Positions 24,203 through 33,142 of a stretch of DNA of 64,000 nucleotides are shown here, in pieces. The stretch is taken from positions 7,049 through 71,048 of the forward strand of contig JBNGDI010000016.1 in the NCBI GenBank assembly GCA_049975425.1. Direction: 5' to 3'. This stretch comes from HyVt-105 sp049975425. GTDB lineage: Bacteria > Bacteroidota > Bacteroidia > Bacteroidales > VadinHA17. The position numbers and the translations under genes were made by a program. The notes beneath the pieces are model-generated. The model was not told the DNA's origin, ran no database searches, and saw only the letters and a program-made list of their open reading frames with translations. The first letter of the stretch is position 1, and every line of letters starts with the position of its first letter.

Positions 24203-24577
24203 TTATTCGTATTCAATAAAATTAAAATTGATATCGAGAATGGACGCATAGTATTCTCCCCGCTCCAGGATATCGTCATCGCCTTCCTCATAATACCAGT
24301 TGATCACAAGGCGGCTTCCGTTTTTTCCCACATTCAACAGCTTCTGAAGGATATCCAGAATCATCCGCGCCGAGCTGCTGTTAAAATACTCCAGTTTGAT
24401 ATTCACCACCGTTTCAGGCTGGGGATCCTGCAAATATCCTTCCACCCAGTTTTTTACGGGCTCAAAAAACTCCACCGCATTTTCAGTAATGGAACGTCCG
24501 GAAAAAGAAATGGCACCGGTGGGATCAAGGATAATCTCCGGGGTCCGTTTGGTAGATTCCAGTTTAAACAATTCCAT
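24203..24577 (-). CDS. SiaC-family (DUF1987) regulatory phosphoprotein
   Basis: The 124-residue protein fits DUF1987/SiaC from end to end: TPEIILDPTGAISFSGRSITENAVEFFEPV, then LEYFNSSSARMILDIL, where the serine/threonine cluster is the site phosphorylated in SiaC, then NWYYEEGDDDILERGEYYASIL. In Pseudomonas, SiaC is phosphorylated by the SiaB kinase, dephosphorylated by the PP2C-type SiaA, and controls a diguanylate cyclase. None of these partners is adjacent here, so it is either an orphan or works with distant proteins. The gene stands alone between the epimerase and tsaD. Confidence 0.88.
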   Translation of the reverse strand: MELFKLESTKRTPEIILDPTGAISFSGRSITENAVEFFEPVKNWVEGYLQDPQPETVVNIKLEYFNSSSARMILDILQKLLNVGKNGSRLVINWYYEEGDDDILERGEYYASILDINFNFIEYE

Positions 24578-24660
24578 AACGGAAAGTTCTGCTTAAAAAT
24601 ACATATTTTTTATGACTATTGTACAGAGCAATCCATTTGCCGGATTTTTACGCCGAATTT

Positions 24661-25680
24661 TCACATGGGGAAACGGGCCAGCGGCACCGTCTCCTGCCCT
24701 GTCCTTTCCCCTGCAAGGTATTTGTAATAAGCTGTAACACCTATCATTCCCGCATTATCGGTGGTATAAATGAATTCAGGAATATAGATATTCCAGCCAT
24801 ACCGTTTTGCCCTTTCCTCCAGGACATTCCGCAGGTATTTGTTGGCCGACACACCGCCGGCAATTCCAATCTCTCTGATCCCGGTCTGTTCACTGGCCTT
24901 TTCCAGCTTATCCATCAGCAACTCAACAATGGTATGCTGGATGGAAGCACTGAGGTCGGCTTTTCTTTCTTCAATGAAACGGGGATTTTTCTTAACCTCT
25001 TCACGCACCAGATAGAGGAACGAAGTTTTCAGTCCACTGAAACTAAAATCCAGTCCCTCAATGCGGGGACGGGCAAAAGAAAAGGCATGCGGATTACCTT
25101 CCGGGCTGATCCGGTCAATGACAGGCCCGCCGGGATAAGGAATTCCCAATACTTTGGCACACTTGTCAAAAGCTTCACCCGCCGCATCATCCACCGTTTG
25201 CCCGATCACTTCCATGTCCAGATGCCCCCTGGCCACCACCAGCTGGGTATGGCCACCAGACACCAGCAAACATAAAAACGGGAAATGAGGTGTTTTGACC
25301 TGCTTGCCGGGTTCTTTGGCCCAGTGTGCCAGTATATGTGCATGCAGATGGTTGACCCCTATCAGCGGGATACCGAGAGAAAGGGCCAGCCCCTTGGCAA
25401 AGGAAACCCCCACCAGAAGCGAACCCAGCAAACCCGGCCCCTGTGTAAATGCCACCGCACTGAGCTGGTTTTTTTCCACACCGGCTTCCTTCAATGCCTG
25501 ATCCACCACCGGTACCACATTCTGCTGGTGAGCCCTGGAAGCCAGTTCGGGAACCACTCCGCCAAAGTTCCTGTGCACTTTCTGGTTGGCGATCAGATTC
25601 GACAGAACCATCCCGTTGCGCACCAGGGCCGCAGAAGTATCGTCACAGGAAGATTCGATGGCAAGAATGGTCACGTGCAT
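24661..25680 (-). CDS. tsaD: tRNA N6-adenosine threonylcarbamoyltransferase TsaD
   Basis: TsaD completes t6A at position 37 of ANN-decoding tRNAs with TsaB/TsaE and TsaC. The 339-residue length is standard. It begins TILAIESSCDDTSAALV, the ASKHA-fold phosphate loop. The metal-binding histidines lie in NHLHAHILAHW, with LLVSGGHTQLV after them and GGVSANKYLR near the C-terminus. All family landmarks are intact. It is divergent from the TamB-like gene, with only about 55 bp between the two starts. Confidence 0.97.
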   Translation of the reverse strand: MHVTILAIESSCDDTSAALVRNGMVLSNLIANQKVHRNFGGVVPELASRAHQQNVVPVVDQALKEAGVEKNQLSAVAFTQGPGLLGSLLVGVSFAKGLALSLGIPLIGVNHLHAHILAHWAKEPGKQVKTPHFPFLCLLVSGGHTQLVVARGHLDMEVIGQTVDDAAGEAFDKCAKVLGIPYPGGPVIDRISPEGNPHAFSFARPRIEGLDFSFSGLKTSFLYLVREEVKKNPRFIEERKADLSASIQHTIVELLMDKLEKASEQTGIREIGIAGGVSANKYLRNVLEERAKRYGWNIYIPEFIYTTDNAGMIGVTAYYKYLAGERTGQETVPLARFPM

Positions 25681-25719
25681 TTCGTACCGAAGATATTCAG
25701 GTATTCAAACTTTTTTTAT

Positions 25720-25727
25720 TTCTTTTG
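25720..25727 (+). promoter_or_regulatory. Candidate -7 box for the TamB-like gene
   Basis: TTCTTTTG is one mismatch from TAnnTTTG. It lies 7 bp upstream of the ATG at 25735, so the transcript would have almost no leader. No clear -33 box is visible. Confidence 0.3.
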
Positions 25728-25734
25728 CGTTAGC

Positions 25735-25793
25735 ATGTTAAAGGCCGTAAAGTTATCAAAAAAATCCTCAAAACCGGACTGATTATTCTGCTG
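25735..25793 (+). other. Out-of-frame ATG and A7 slippery run at the 5' end of the TamB-like gene
   Basis: The only upstream ATG (25735) opens MLKAVKLSKK and then hits a stop at 25780-25782. In the long frame the upstream sequence KKILKTGLIILLV is the missing part of a signal anchor, but it has no start codon after the stop at 25731-25733. The two frames meet at 25758-25764, AAAAAAA, read as tcA AAA AAA in the ATG frame. A -1 slip there, or one extra A, joins them into MLKAVKLSKKILKTGLIILL and onward. Confidence 0.7.
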
Positions 25794-28700
25794 GTGATCA
25801 CCGGACTGGTGCTGGCAGGTTATGTGGTGATTCATATTCCCAGGGTACAAGCCGAGGGGGTGAAGAAGACCCTTACCTATCTCGAAAGAAAGCTGGGAAA
25901 CCGCATCGGGTTTACCAGGGTACGGATCAAGCTTTTCAACCGGGTGATGATGTCGGATTTTTATCTGACCGACCTGCAGGGGGATACACTGATCAAAGCA
26001 GATATTTTTTCGGCTCATTTACAACGTTTTCATCCGCGTGACCGGGTACTTTTCATGAACCGGATCATTCTGGAAAATCCCGATATCCGTTTCCGGGTAG
26101 ACACGGCGGGAGAATTCAATCTGACTTTTCTGACGGAAGCGCTGAAAAGAAAAGACCTCTCCAAACCCAAAATGAGGCTCAGGTTCGACGAAATCATTCT
26201 GAGGGAAGGCCGGTTCACCTTCCGTGACGAAAGGGTCGACCCCGGGGAAAAAGGGGTTCAATTTGCCGACCTGGAAATGAACAATCTGGATCTTTCCCTG
26301 GGCGGGTTGCGGGTTGTGCGCGACAGCGTTTCCTTCCATATCAGTCATCTTTCCTTCCTTGAAAAGTCGGGACTGCTAGTCAGGAACTGGAGTTCCGAAA
26401 ACATGATCCACAAGCAATTTGCCGATATCAGATCAATCAGGTTCCAGACCGGCAGGTCTTCTGTGAGTCTGCCTTCCCTGAGACTGGACTACCCCTCCTA
26501 TTCTTCCATGAAATTTTTTTCCGACAGTGTTCGGATGCAAATCGGTATTGAAACATCGAACATAGCCCTTTCTGATATTGCGCTGTTTGCACCTGCGCTG
26601 GAGGACATCGACGAAACCGTCTTGATGGAAGGAAAAATAAACGGCAGGCTGAGCGACCTGAACGGCCGGGATCTGAAAATGTTTTACGGCGGCAACACTT
26701 ATTTTCAGGGGAATTTTGACCTGATCGGCCTCCCCCGGATTCACGAAACCTTCATTTTTTTCGAAGTGGAAGAGCTGGTCACTTCGGCCGTCGATATCGA
26801 GGCGCTGGAATTTCCTCGGAACAACAGAAGGATCAGGCTGCCCGACAACCTTCGCAAACTGGGCAGGATCACCTACCGCGGCAATTTCACCGGGTTCACC
26901 GATGATTTTGTTGCTTATGGAAGTCTTGATACCGAGCTTGGGGAATTATCCCTTGACCTTTCATTCAAACCCGATTCCGCAAATTATTTCAGCTATGAAG
27001 GTTCAGTCAGGACATCCGGATTCAGGCTGGGAAAATTCATTTCAGCAGAACCGACAGTGGGTGATATTGCCCTTTCGGTGAATCTGGCCGGAATCAGCCG
27101 GAGCGGCAAGGAATTCCGTGCCGAACTGGACGGGGTGGTCGATTCCCTGCTGCTAAAGGGTTACCGGTATACAAATATCGATCTGGAAGGGAAAATGACA
27201 GAAAAAATGTTTGACGGGTCGGTGGAGGTTGAAGACCCGAATGTGAAGCTGAGTTTTTTGGGATTGCTGAATTTTTCAGGAGAAACCCCGGAATTCGATT
27301 TCACCCTGAACGTTCCAAGGGCCAACCTGTACAATCTGAACATCGACAGGCAGGATACCCTGTCTGCACTCAGCATGCTGATGACAGCCAATTTCAGGGG
27401 AAACAACCTCGACAATCTTGACGGCGACATTAAGCTGTTCAACTCATCGCTGCAAAGGCACGGCCGGGAATGGAATATTTACGATTTTTCCCTGATGGCG
27501 ATGAACCGACCCGATACCAGTATGATCAGGCTTCACACCGATTTCATGAATGCGGAGATCCTCGGTAAATATGAGGTGGCCTGCCTGCCCGACGCTTTTG
27601 AGTTCCTGTTACAACAGTATCTTCCTGCCATGGGAAGGAAAATAATTGACCCGGACAGCCTGGCTATGAATGATTTCACCTATCACATCACCTTCCGGAA
27701 CATGGATCCCATGATGCAGGTAATGTTACCTGAGTACAGCATTTCTGAAGGGTCTACCCTCAGCGGAAGGTTTGCTCCGGCAGACACCGATTTTTCCATG
27801 ACGGGAAACATTGACAAACTGGGATTCGGAAAGAACTATTTTTCCAATCTACGGATAAATACCACATCGGGCGATTCCATGTATATTGCGCGTTTACAGG
27901 CCGAACACCTGTACCTGAGCAGGAATTTCGACCTGGTAGATCTGCGTTTTTCTTCCCGTCTGCAGAATGACAGTCTCTCCATTGATATTCGCTGGGACGA
28001 CCAGGCCCGGATACGGAATATGGGAGAAATGCATACCGTGGCACATTTCAGGCCTTCCCCGTCGGGGAAACTTCCCGGCCTGGATGTCCTGATCATGCCC
28101 TCACAGTTCATGGTACAGGACACCCTCTGGACCCTTTTCCCAACCCAGGTCACGATCGACTCTTCCTACACACAGGTTGAAGGGTTCCGTCTGCAGAACA
28201 AAAATCAGGTTCTGGCCATGCAGGGAGCCGTTTCCTCCGATCCTGCCGACACCCTGCACATGGACTTTCAGAACCTCAACCTGGAGCTGATCAACCTTTT
28301 CCTGAACAATGAAAAAACCGTGCTGGAAGGGATTATTCACGGGCAGGCTTCCCTGTCAAGCCTTTACCGCCAGCCGATGTTCTCCTCACAGCTCGTGATC
28401 CATAACCTGGCCATCAACCGCGAGGTCATTGGAAACACCACCCTGGCCAGTGTATGGGAACCTGAAAACAAAGCCATCAAAGCAACGGCTTATGCCATGC
28501 GGAATGACGACCGTACCATATTGCTCGACGGCCGGTATTTTCCGGAAAGCAGCGCACTCGATTTCGAAATCAAACTGGAAAAACTGAGACTTCATCTTCT
28601 GCATCCCTTCCTGTCGAAAGTTTTCAGGGATGTCAACGGAATGGCCAGCGGGAACCTTACCCTGCAGGGCACCACCCGGGAACCCCATCTGAACGGAATG

Positions 28701-30185
28701 ATTAATATGCAGAAAGCCATCATCGAGCTGCAGTTCCTCAACACCCGTTACAGTTTCACCCATCCCCTGGTCATCAGGGACAATTCCCTGTTTTTTGAGG
28801 AGGTGCAGGTATACGATGACAGGGGCAATATGGCCACCCTGAACGGAAAGATCGTTAACGAATCTTTTCGCGACCTGATACTGGACATGACACTCTATAC
28901 CCGGAATTTTCATCTTCTGAATACCGACTACAGCGATAACACCGATTTTTATGGAACCGCTTTCGCCACCGGCGTGGTAAGGATAAGCGGCCCGCCGAAT
29001 GACCTGGAGATCCGGATCAATGCCCGCACGGAGGAAAATACAACGATTTACATTCCGCTCACATCCGGGGATGTAGTTCAGGAAGTGAATTACATCCGTT
29101 TTATCAACACCCTGCCCGACGCCACCCGCGAGATAGACAAAAAGGAATACGAAGTAGACCTGTCGGGGATCAGAATGAATTTCAACCTCGAGATCACTCC
29201 CGCCGCTGAAACACAACTGATCTTTGATTCGCGGATGGGTGATATCATCAGGGGCCGGGGTTACGGAAACATCAACATGGAAATAAACACCTTCGGCAGG
29301 TTCAGGATGTTCGGGGAGTATGAATTCACTGAGGGCGATTACTTGTTCACCCTGCAGAACATCATCAACAAACGCCTGGATATCAGGGAGGGAAGTAAGA
29401 TCATATGGAACGGCGATCCCCTCGATGCCAATATTGATCTGGAGGCCGTATACAGCCTGCGAACTTCCCTCTATGAACTGTTCATGGAAGAAAATTTCAG
29501 AAGAAGGATCCCGGTGGAATGCCAGTTATTTCTCACCAACAGGCTGATGAACCCCAATATCCGCTTCGACATACACCTCCCCACCGCCGATGAGGAAACA
29601 CGTAATTACCTGAAAAATGCGATCAACACCGAAGAAAAGCTCAGCAAGCAGTTCCTTTCCCTGCTGGTATTGAACTCATTCCTGCCCGATCCAAATATCA
29701 ATCCCATGGCCTCGACCAATCCGCTGGGCAGCTACACCCTGGGAGCCGAAAGTGTGGGAATCACCACCAGCGAGCTGCTTTCGAACCAGCTCAGCCGCTG
29801 GCTTTCGCAGATCAGCAATGACCTGGATATCGGGTTTACCTACCGGCCGGGCGACGAAATCAACCGCGACCAGGTTGAACTGGCTCTGTCGACCCAGTTG
29901 CTGAACGACCGGGTTGCCATCAACGGGAATGTGGATGTGGGCGGCTACCAGTCGCCGACCAATACCAGCAACATTGTTGGCGATTTCAATGTGGAGGTAA
30001 AGCTGAACGAAAGCGGAAAACTGCGTGTGAAAGCTTTTAACAGGGCCAATGACAAGCTGATTTATGAGCAGGCTCCTTACATCCAGGGAATCGGTCTTTT
30101 TTACCGGGAAGAATTCGATTCCTTCGGACAGCTGCTGAACCGGTACCGGGACAAATTATTCCGGAAAAATGAAGAGGAAGAATAA
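25794..30185 (+). CDS. TamB-like translocation/assembly protein (AsmA/TamB family)
   Basis: A very large envelope protein, 1463 residues from the first in-frame start (GTG 25794). It has an N-terminal membrane segment (VITGLVLAGYVVIHIP), a long repetitive beta-rich body typical of TamB/AsmA bridge proteins, and a C-terminal TamB domain. In the last 400 residues GRFRMFGEYEFTEGDYLFTL, RLDIREGSKIIWNGDPLDANIDL and QLSRWLSQISNDLDIGFTY are family signatures. Such proteins span the periplasm and move phospholipid or help outer-membrane protein assembly. The GTG start cuts the signal anchor short, so the true start is probably ATG 25735 joined by a -1 shift (see the entry at 25735). It is divergent from tsaD and followed by exbB after 83 bp. 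Confidence 0.88.
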   Translation: MITGLVLAGYVVIHIPRVQAEGVKKTLTYLERKLGNRIGFTRVRIKLFNRVMMSDFYLTDLQGDTLIKADIFSAHLQRFHPRDRVLFMNRIILENPDIRFRVDTAGEFNLTFLTEALKRKDLSKPKMRLRFDEIILREGRFTFRDERVDPGEKGVQFADLEMNNLDLSLGGLRVVRDSVSFHISHLSFLEKSGLLVRNWSSENMIHKQFADIRSIRFQTGRSSVSLPSLRLDYPSYSSMKFFSDSVRMQIGIETSNIALSDIALFAPALEDIDETVLMEGKINGRLSDLNGRDLKMFYGGNTYFQGNFDLIGLPRIHETFIFFEVEELVTSAVDIEALEFPRNNRRIRLPDNLRKLGRITYRGNFTGFTDDFVAYGSLDTELGELSLDLSFKPDSANYFSYEGSVRTSGFRLGKFISAEPTVGDIALSVNLAGISRSGKEFRAELDGVVDSLLLKGYRYTNIDLEGKMTEKMFDGSVEVEDPNVKLSFLGLLNFSGETPEFDFTLNVPRANLYNLNIDRQDTLSALSMLMTANFRGNNLDNLDGDIKLFNSSLQRHGREWNIYDFSLMAMNRPDTSMIRLHTDFMNAEILGKYEVACLPDAFEFLLQQYLPAMGRKIIDPDSLAMNDFTYHITFRNMDPMMQVMLPEYSISEGSTLSGRFAPADTDFSMTGNIDKLGFGKNYFSNLRINTTSGDSMYIARLQAEHLYLSRNFDLVDLRFSSRLQNDSLSIDIRWDDQARIRNMGEMHTVAHFRPSPSGKLPGLDVLIMPSQFMVQDTLWTLFPTQVTIDSSYTQVEGFRLQNKNQVLAMQGAVSSDPADTLHMDFQNLNLELINLFLNNEKTVLEGIIHGQASLSSLYRQPMFSSQLVIHNLAINREVIGNTTLASVWEPENKAIKATAYAMRNDDRTILLDGRYFPESSALDFEIKLEKLRLHLLHPFLSKVFRDVNGMASGNLTLQGTTREPHLNGMINMQKAIIELQFLNTRYSFTHPLVIRDNSLFFEEVQVYDDRGNMATLNGKIVNESFRDLILDMTLYTRNFHLLNTDYSDNTDFYGTAFATGVVRISGPPNDLEIRINARTEENTTIYIPLTSGDVVQEVNYIRFINTLPDATREIDKKEYEVDLSGIRMNFNLEITPAAETQLIFDSRMGDIIRGRGYGNINMEINTFGRFRMFGEYEFTEGDYLFTLQNIINKRLDIREGSKIIWNGDPLDANIDLEAVYSLRTSLYELFMEENFRRRIPVECQLFLTNRLMNPNIRFDIHLPTADEETRNYLKNAINTEEKLSKQFLSLLVLNSFLPDPNINPMASTNPLGSYTLGAESVGITTSELLSNQLSRWLSQISNDLDIGFTYRPGDEINRDQVELALSTQLLNDRVAINGNVDVGGYQSPTNTSNIVGDFNVEVKLNESGKLRVKAFNRANDKLIYEQAPYIQGIGLFYREEFDSFGQLLNRYRDKLFRKNEEEE

Positions 30186-30242
30186 CCGGTCCGGGAAATC
30201 ACAAGCCCAAATAATATTCCCCCTTCATTCTCGTTTTTTTCT

Positions 30243-30250
30243 TAACTTCG
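30243..30250 (+). promoter_or_regulatory. Candidate -7 box for exbB-exbD-tonB
   Basis: TAACTTCG, one mismatch from TAnnTTTG, 18 bp before the exbB-like start and after the TamB-like stop. It would allow the energy-transduction genes to be transcribed apart from the TamB-like gene. Confidence 0.35.
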
Positions 30251-30268
30251 CAAACAAAAATACAGAGC

Positions 30269-30964
30269 ATGCTGAATTGGTTTTTATTACAGATCCAGAT
30301 GGCGGATACCGCCGCAGTGCAAACAGGTGAAGTTCAGGTTGAAACACTTTCTTACTGGGACCTCGCCTTCAAAGGGGGATGGGTAATGATCCCCATAGCC
30401 CTTCTTTCGGTTATAGCCGTGTACATATTTGTGGAAAGGTTTTTTGTAATCAGGAAAGCATCGCAGGAGGACATTACTTTCATGAACCGGATTAAGGAAT
30501 ATATCCATGAAGACAAAATAGAATCGGCCTTCACGCTGTGCCAGTCGACCGATACGCCCATTGCCCGGATGATCGAAAAAGGGATCAGCCGTATCGGACG
30601 GCCGCTGAACGATATCAGCGCAGCGATTGAGAATGTGGGGAAGCTGGAAATCTACAAACTGGAAAAAGGGCTTCCCACCCTGGCAACGGTGGCCGGCGGG
30701 GCTCCCATGATCGGTTTCCTGGGAACGGTAATGGGGATGATCATTGCTTTTTATGATATGTCGAATGCAGGGAACAATGTAGACGTGGGCATGCTTTCGA
30801 ACGGTATCTATACCGCCCTGGTCACTACGGTAGCCGGGCTGATCGTTGGCATCGTGGCATATTTTGCCTACAACATTCTGGTAGCCAAGGTGGAAAAGGT
30901 GGTGTTCAACCTGGAAGCCCGGACCACCGAATTTATGGATATCCTCAACGAACCCGTCAAATAA
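30269..30964 (+). CDS. ExbB/TolQ/MotA-family proton channel subunit
   Basis: The 231-residue protein has one N-terminal span (GWVMIPIALLSVIAVYIFVERF) and two more in the MotA_TolQ_ExbB domain (GAPMIGFLGTVMGMIIAFYD and ALVTTVAGLIVGIVAYFAYN). The GxxxT-containing LGTVMGM and TTVAGLIVGI helices line the proton path in this family. It would form the inner-membrane motor with the ExbD-like protein 7 bp downstream and drive the TonB-like protein. ATG 30269 is used as start; another ATG at 30299 is in frame but would remove a hydrophobic lead often seen in Bacteroidota homologues. Confidence 0.93.
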   Translation: MLNWFLLQIQMADTAAVQTGEVQVETLSYWDLAFKGGWVMIPIALLSVIAVYIFVERFFVIRKASQEDITFMNRIKEYIHEDKIESAFTLCQSTDTPIARMIEKGISRIGRPLNDISAAIENVGKLEIYKLEKGLPTLATVAGGAPMIGFLGTVMGMIIAFYDMSNAGNNVDVGMLSNGIYTALVTTVAGLIVGIVAYFAYNILVAKVEKVVFNLEARTTEFMDILNEPVK

Positions 30965-30971
30965 GGAGAAA

Positions 30972-31364
30972 ATGGCCATTCAAAGCAGAAACAAGATCAG
31001 CGCCGGATTCAGCATGGCCGGAATGACGGATATCATTTTCCTGCTGCTGATCTTTTTCATGATCACATCCACCCTTATCCACCCTACGGCGCTTAAGCTG
31101 CTGCTCCCGCAGAGCAATACCCAGACATCTGCCAAACCGCTGACCACCGTATCCATTACCCGTGACATTGAATATTACGTGGAAGACAGGCCGGTGGCCT
31201 TTGAAGATCTGGAACGGGTTTTGCAGGAAAGGATCGGGGATAACCGCGACATATACATTTCCCTGCATGTGGATCAGAGTGTCCCGATTGAATACGTGGT
31301 GAGGGTAATGAATATTGCCAAGGAAAACGAATACAAGCTCATTCTGGCCACCAGGCCCAAATAG
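30972..31364 (+). CDS. ExbD/TolR-family motor protein
   Basis: The 130-residue protein has a single N-terminal transmembrane helix, MTDIIFLLLIFFMITSTLI, with the conserved aspartate (D17) that carries protons in the ExbB-ExbD motor. A periplasmic domain of about 90 residues follows and ends IAKENEYKLILATRPK. It lies 7 bp after exbB and 2 bp before the TonB-like gene. Confidence 0.94.
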   Translation: MAIQSRNKISAGFSMAGMTDIIFLLLIFFMITSTLIHPTALKLLLPQSNTQTSAKPLTTVSITRDIEYYVEDRPVAFEDLERVLQERIGDNRDIYISLHVDQSVPIEYVVRVMNIAKENEYKLILATRPK

Positions 31365-31366
31365 GC

Positions 31367-32215
31367 ATGCTTCATGATCTGTTCATACACCGGAGAGGAC
31401 TGATCGGCACTGTTGTTTTTCACGGGGTGCTGCTGGTACTGTTTCTGATCCTGGGATTTTCACCCCCTGAGATTCCCGAGGAAGAAGGCATACTGATCAA
31501 TTTCGGATCGACGGAAACCGGCAGCGGACTGATCGAACCTCCCCGGGCTTCTGCTACACCTGAGCCACAACCTTCCACACCTCCTCCCGCAGAAACCAGT
31601 CAGCCGGAGGAAGAAGTCATGACCCAGGATTTTGAGGAAACGGCTGCCGTGGAATCGGGCCGGGAAGAAACCACTCCCCCCGAAAAAACACCCGAACAGA
31701 CAGCACGGGAAAAGGAAATGGAAAGGCAGCGCCGGCAGGAAGAACTGGAAAGGCAGCGCCGGCTGGAAGAACAAAGAAAAATTGAAGAGATATATGACCG
31801 GACCCGGGCTGCCCTGTCGGGGAAAAATCTGGAGTCAGCGCAGAGCACGGGTGAAGGAGAAGCCGGAGGAGAAGGGAACCAGGGCCGCACGGAAGGTTCG
31901 GTCGAAAGCACGAGCCATACAGGCCGTGGACTGGGAGATAAAGGCATTGCGTTCGATCTGGCAGGAAGAACTCCACAGTACCTTCCCAAGCCCGAATACA
32001 ATTACCAGAAAGACGGGCGGGTAGTTGTTGAAGTTACTGTCGACCGGTACGGGAATGTCACCAAAGCCATTCCCGGCGTAAAAGGATCGACCACCCTTGA
32101 CGATTATTTACTTGCGGTGGCAAGAAAAGCGGCCCTGGCGGCCAAATTCGATCCCAAACAGGATGCCCCCGCCTTTCAGAAAGGAACCATTACGTATTAC
32201 TTTATTCTGGAATAG
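31367..32215 (+). CDS. TonB/TolA-like energy-transducing protein
   Basis: The 282-residue protein has the TonB layout: an N-terminal anchor (residues about 12-30, IGTVVFHGVLLVLFLILGF), a Pro/Glu-rich spacer (PEPQPSTPPPAETSQPEEE), an Arg/Glu coiled-coil stretch (EMERQRRQEELERQRRLEEQ), a Gly-rich hinge, and a C-terminal TonB domain (YNYQKDGRVVVEVTVDRYGN to TITYYFILE). The charged helical middle is more like TolA than the short TonB linkers. With ExbB and ExbD upstream it would pass proton-motive energy to outer-membrane receptors or to envelope constriction. Confidence 0.9.
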   Translation: MLHDLFIHRRGLIGTVVFHGVLLVLFLILGFSPPEIPEEEGILINFGSTETGSGLIEPPRASATPEPQPSTPPPAETSQPEEEVMTQDFEETAAVESGREETTPPEKTPEQTAREKEMERQRRQEELERQRRLEEQRKIEEIYDRTRAALSGKNLESAQSTGEGEAGGEGNQGRTEGSVESTSHTGRGLGDKGIAFDLAGRTPQYLPKPEYNYQKDGRVVVEVTVDRYGNVTKAIPGVKGSTTLDDYLLAVARKAALAAKFDPKQDAPAFQKGTITYYFILE

Positions 32216-32218
32216 TTT

Positions 32219-33019
32219 TCAGCCGGTTACCATCCCGATTACGGGATCGAGCAAGCCCACCAGCTTGGCCGCCGACAGCAGCAAGGTTACCAGCAGAATG
32301 ATCCTGACGAATCCCGCCCCGCGTTTTACCGCCATCCTTGACCCAACGAATGCACCCAGCATATTCCCTATTGCAAGGGTAAGCCCTATCCCGAACCTTA
32401 CCTGATCGTTGAACAGGAACACACCCAGGGCGAAGATATTATATACCAGCACCACCAGCAGCTTGATGGGGTTAGCCCTGACCAGGTCGATACCGGCACC
32501 GAGCACCAGGGCGGCCAGGAGGAAAAAGCCCACACCGGCCTGGATAAAACCTCCATAAATACCGATGGAAAAAAACAGGGGCACCTGCAACCAGCTGGTT
32601 TTCGAACGCACAGATCCGGTCCGTACCTGCTCCTTCACCCATTTATCTGGTTTATACAGAATAATGAAGAACATCACCACCAGAAGGGCGCCGATGGTTT
32701 TTTCCATTACCTCTTCATTCAGGTTAACCGCTATCTGGGCGCCGATCAGTGATCCGACAATTGCCGGCAGGGCCAGCCTGATCCCGGTTTTCAGGTCCAG
32801 GACCTTTTGCTGACGGAAACTGCCTACCGCCACCATGTTTTGCAGGATCAGGGCAACCCGGTTGGTCCCGTTGGCCACATTGGCCGGTAGCCCCAGAAAG
32901 ATCAGAAGAGGCAGGGTAAGAAGGGAACCTCCGCCGGCCAGGGTATTGATGAAACCGGCCATAAATCCTATACCGATCACTGCCAGTATCATATACCACT
33001 CCATCGGAATCCAGTCCAT
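32219..33019 (-). CDS. TauE/SafE-family (TSUP) membrane permease
   Basis: A 266-residue integral membrane protein with the two inverted TSUP repeats: GFINTLAGGGSLLTLPLLIF near the N-terminus and GGFIQAGVGFFLLAALVLGA in the second half. GLPANVANGTNRVALI is the conserved N-terminal loop. About eight spans are predicted. Family members export or import sulfite, sulfonates, sulfoacetate and other small anions, so the true substrate is open; sulfur anions would fit the cysH and cysteate-synthase-like genes elsewhere in the window. It ends 3 bp from the convergent TonB-like gene. Confidence 0.88.
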   Translation of the reverse strand: MDWIPMEWYMILAVIGIGFMAGFINTLAGGGSLLTLPLLIFLGLPANVANGTNRVALILQNMVAVGSFRQQKVLDLKTGIRLALPAIVGSLIGAQIAVNLNEEVMEKTIGALLVVMFFIILYKPDKWVKEQVRTGSVRSKTSWLQVPLFFSIGIYGGFIQAGVGFFLLAALVLGAGIDLVRANPIKLLVVLVYNIFALGVFLFNDQVRFGIGLTLAIGNMLGAFVGSRMAVKRGAGFVRIILLVTLLLSAAKLVGLLDPVIGMVTG

Positions 33020-33142
33020 TATCCGTTGCTATTAAAAAAGCAGAGGTTTCCTTCTTTCAGGCACCCCTGCCATGCTGTTTTTCCCCGGAAAAAATAACAG
33101 AATGACAACAAAACGGTTTATTAATCCGCACACGGTTTTGTT

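Noticed and set aside
25793..25802. GGTGATCACC palindrome in the TamB-like gene as an operator
   Set aside because: It lies inside coding sequence for the membrane helix and is only 10 bp; chance is enough.
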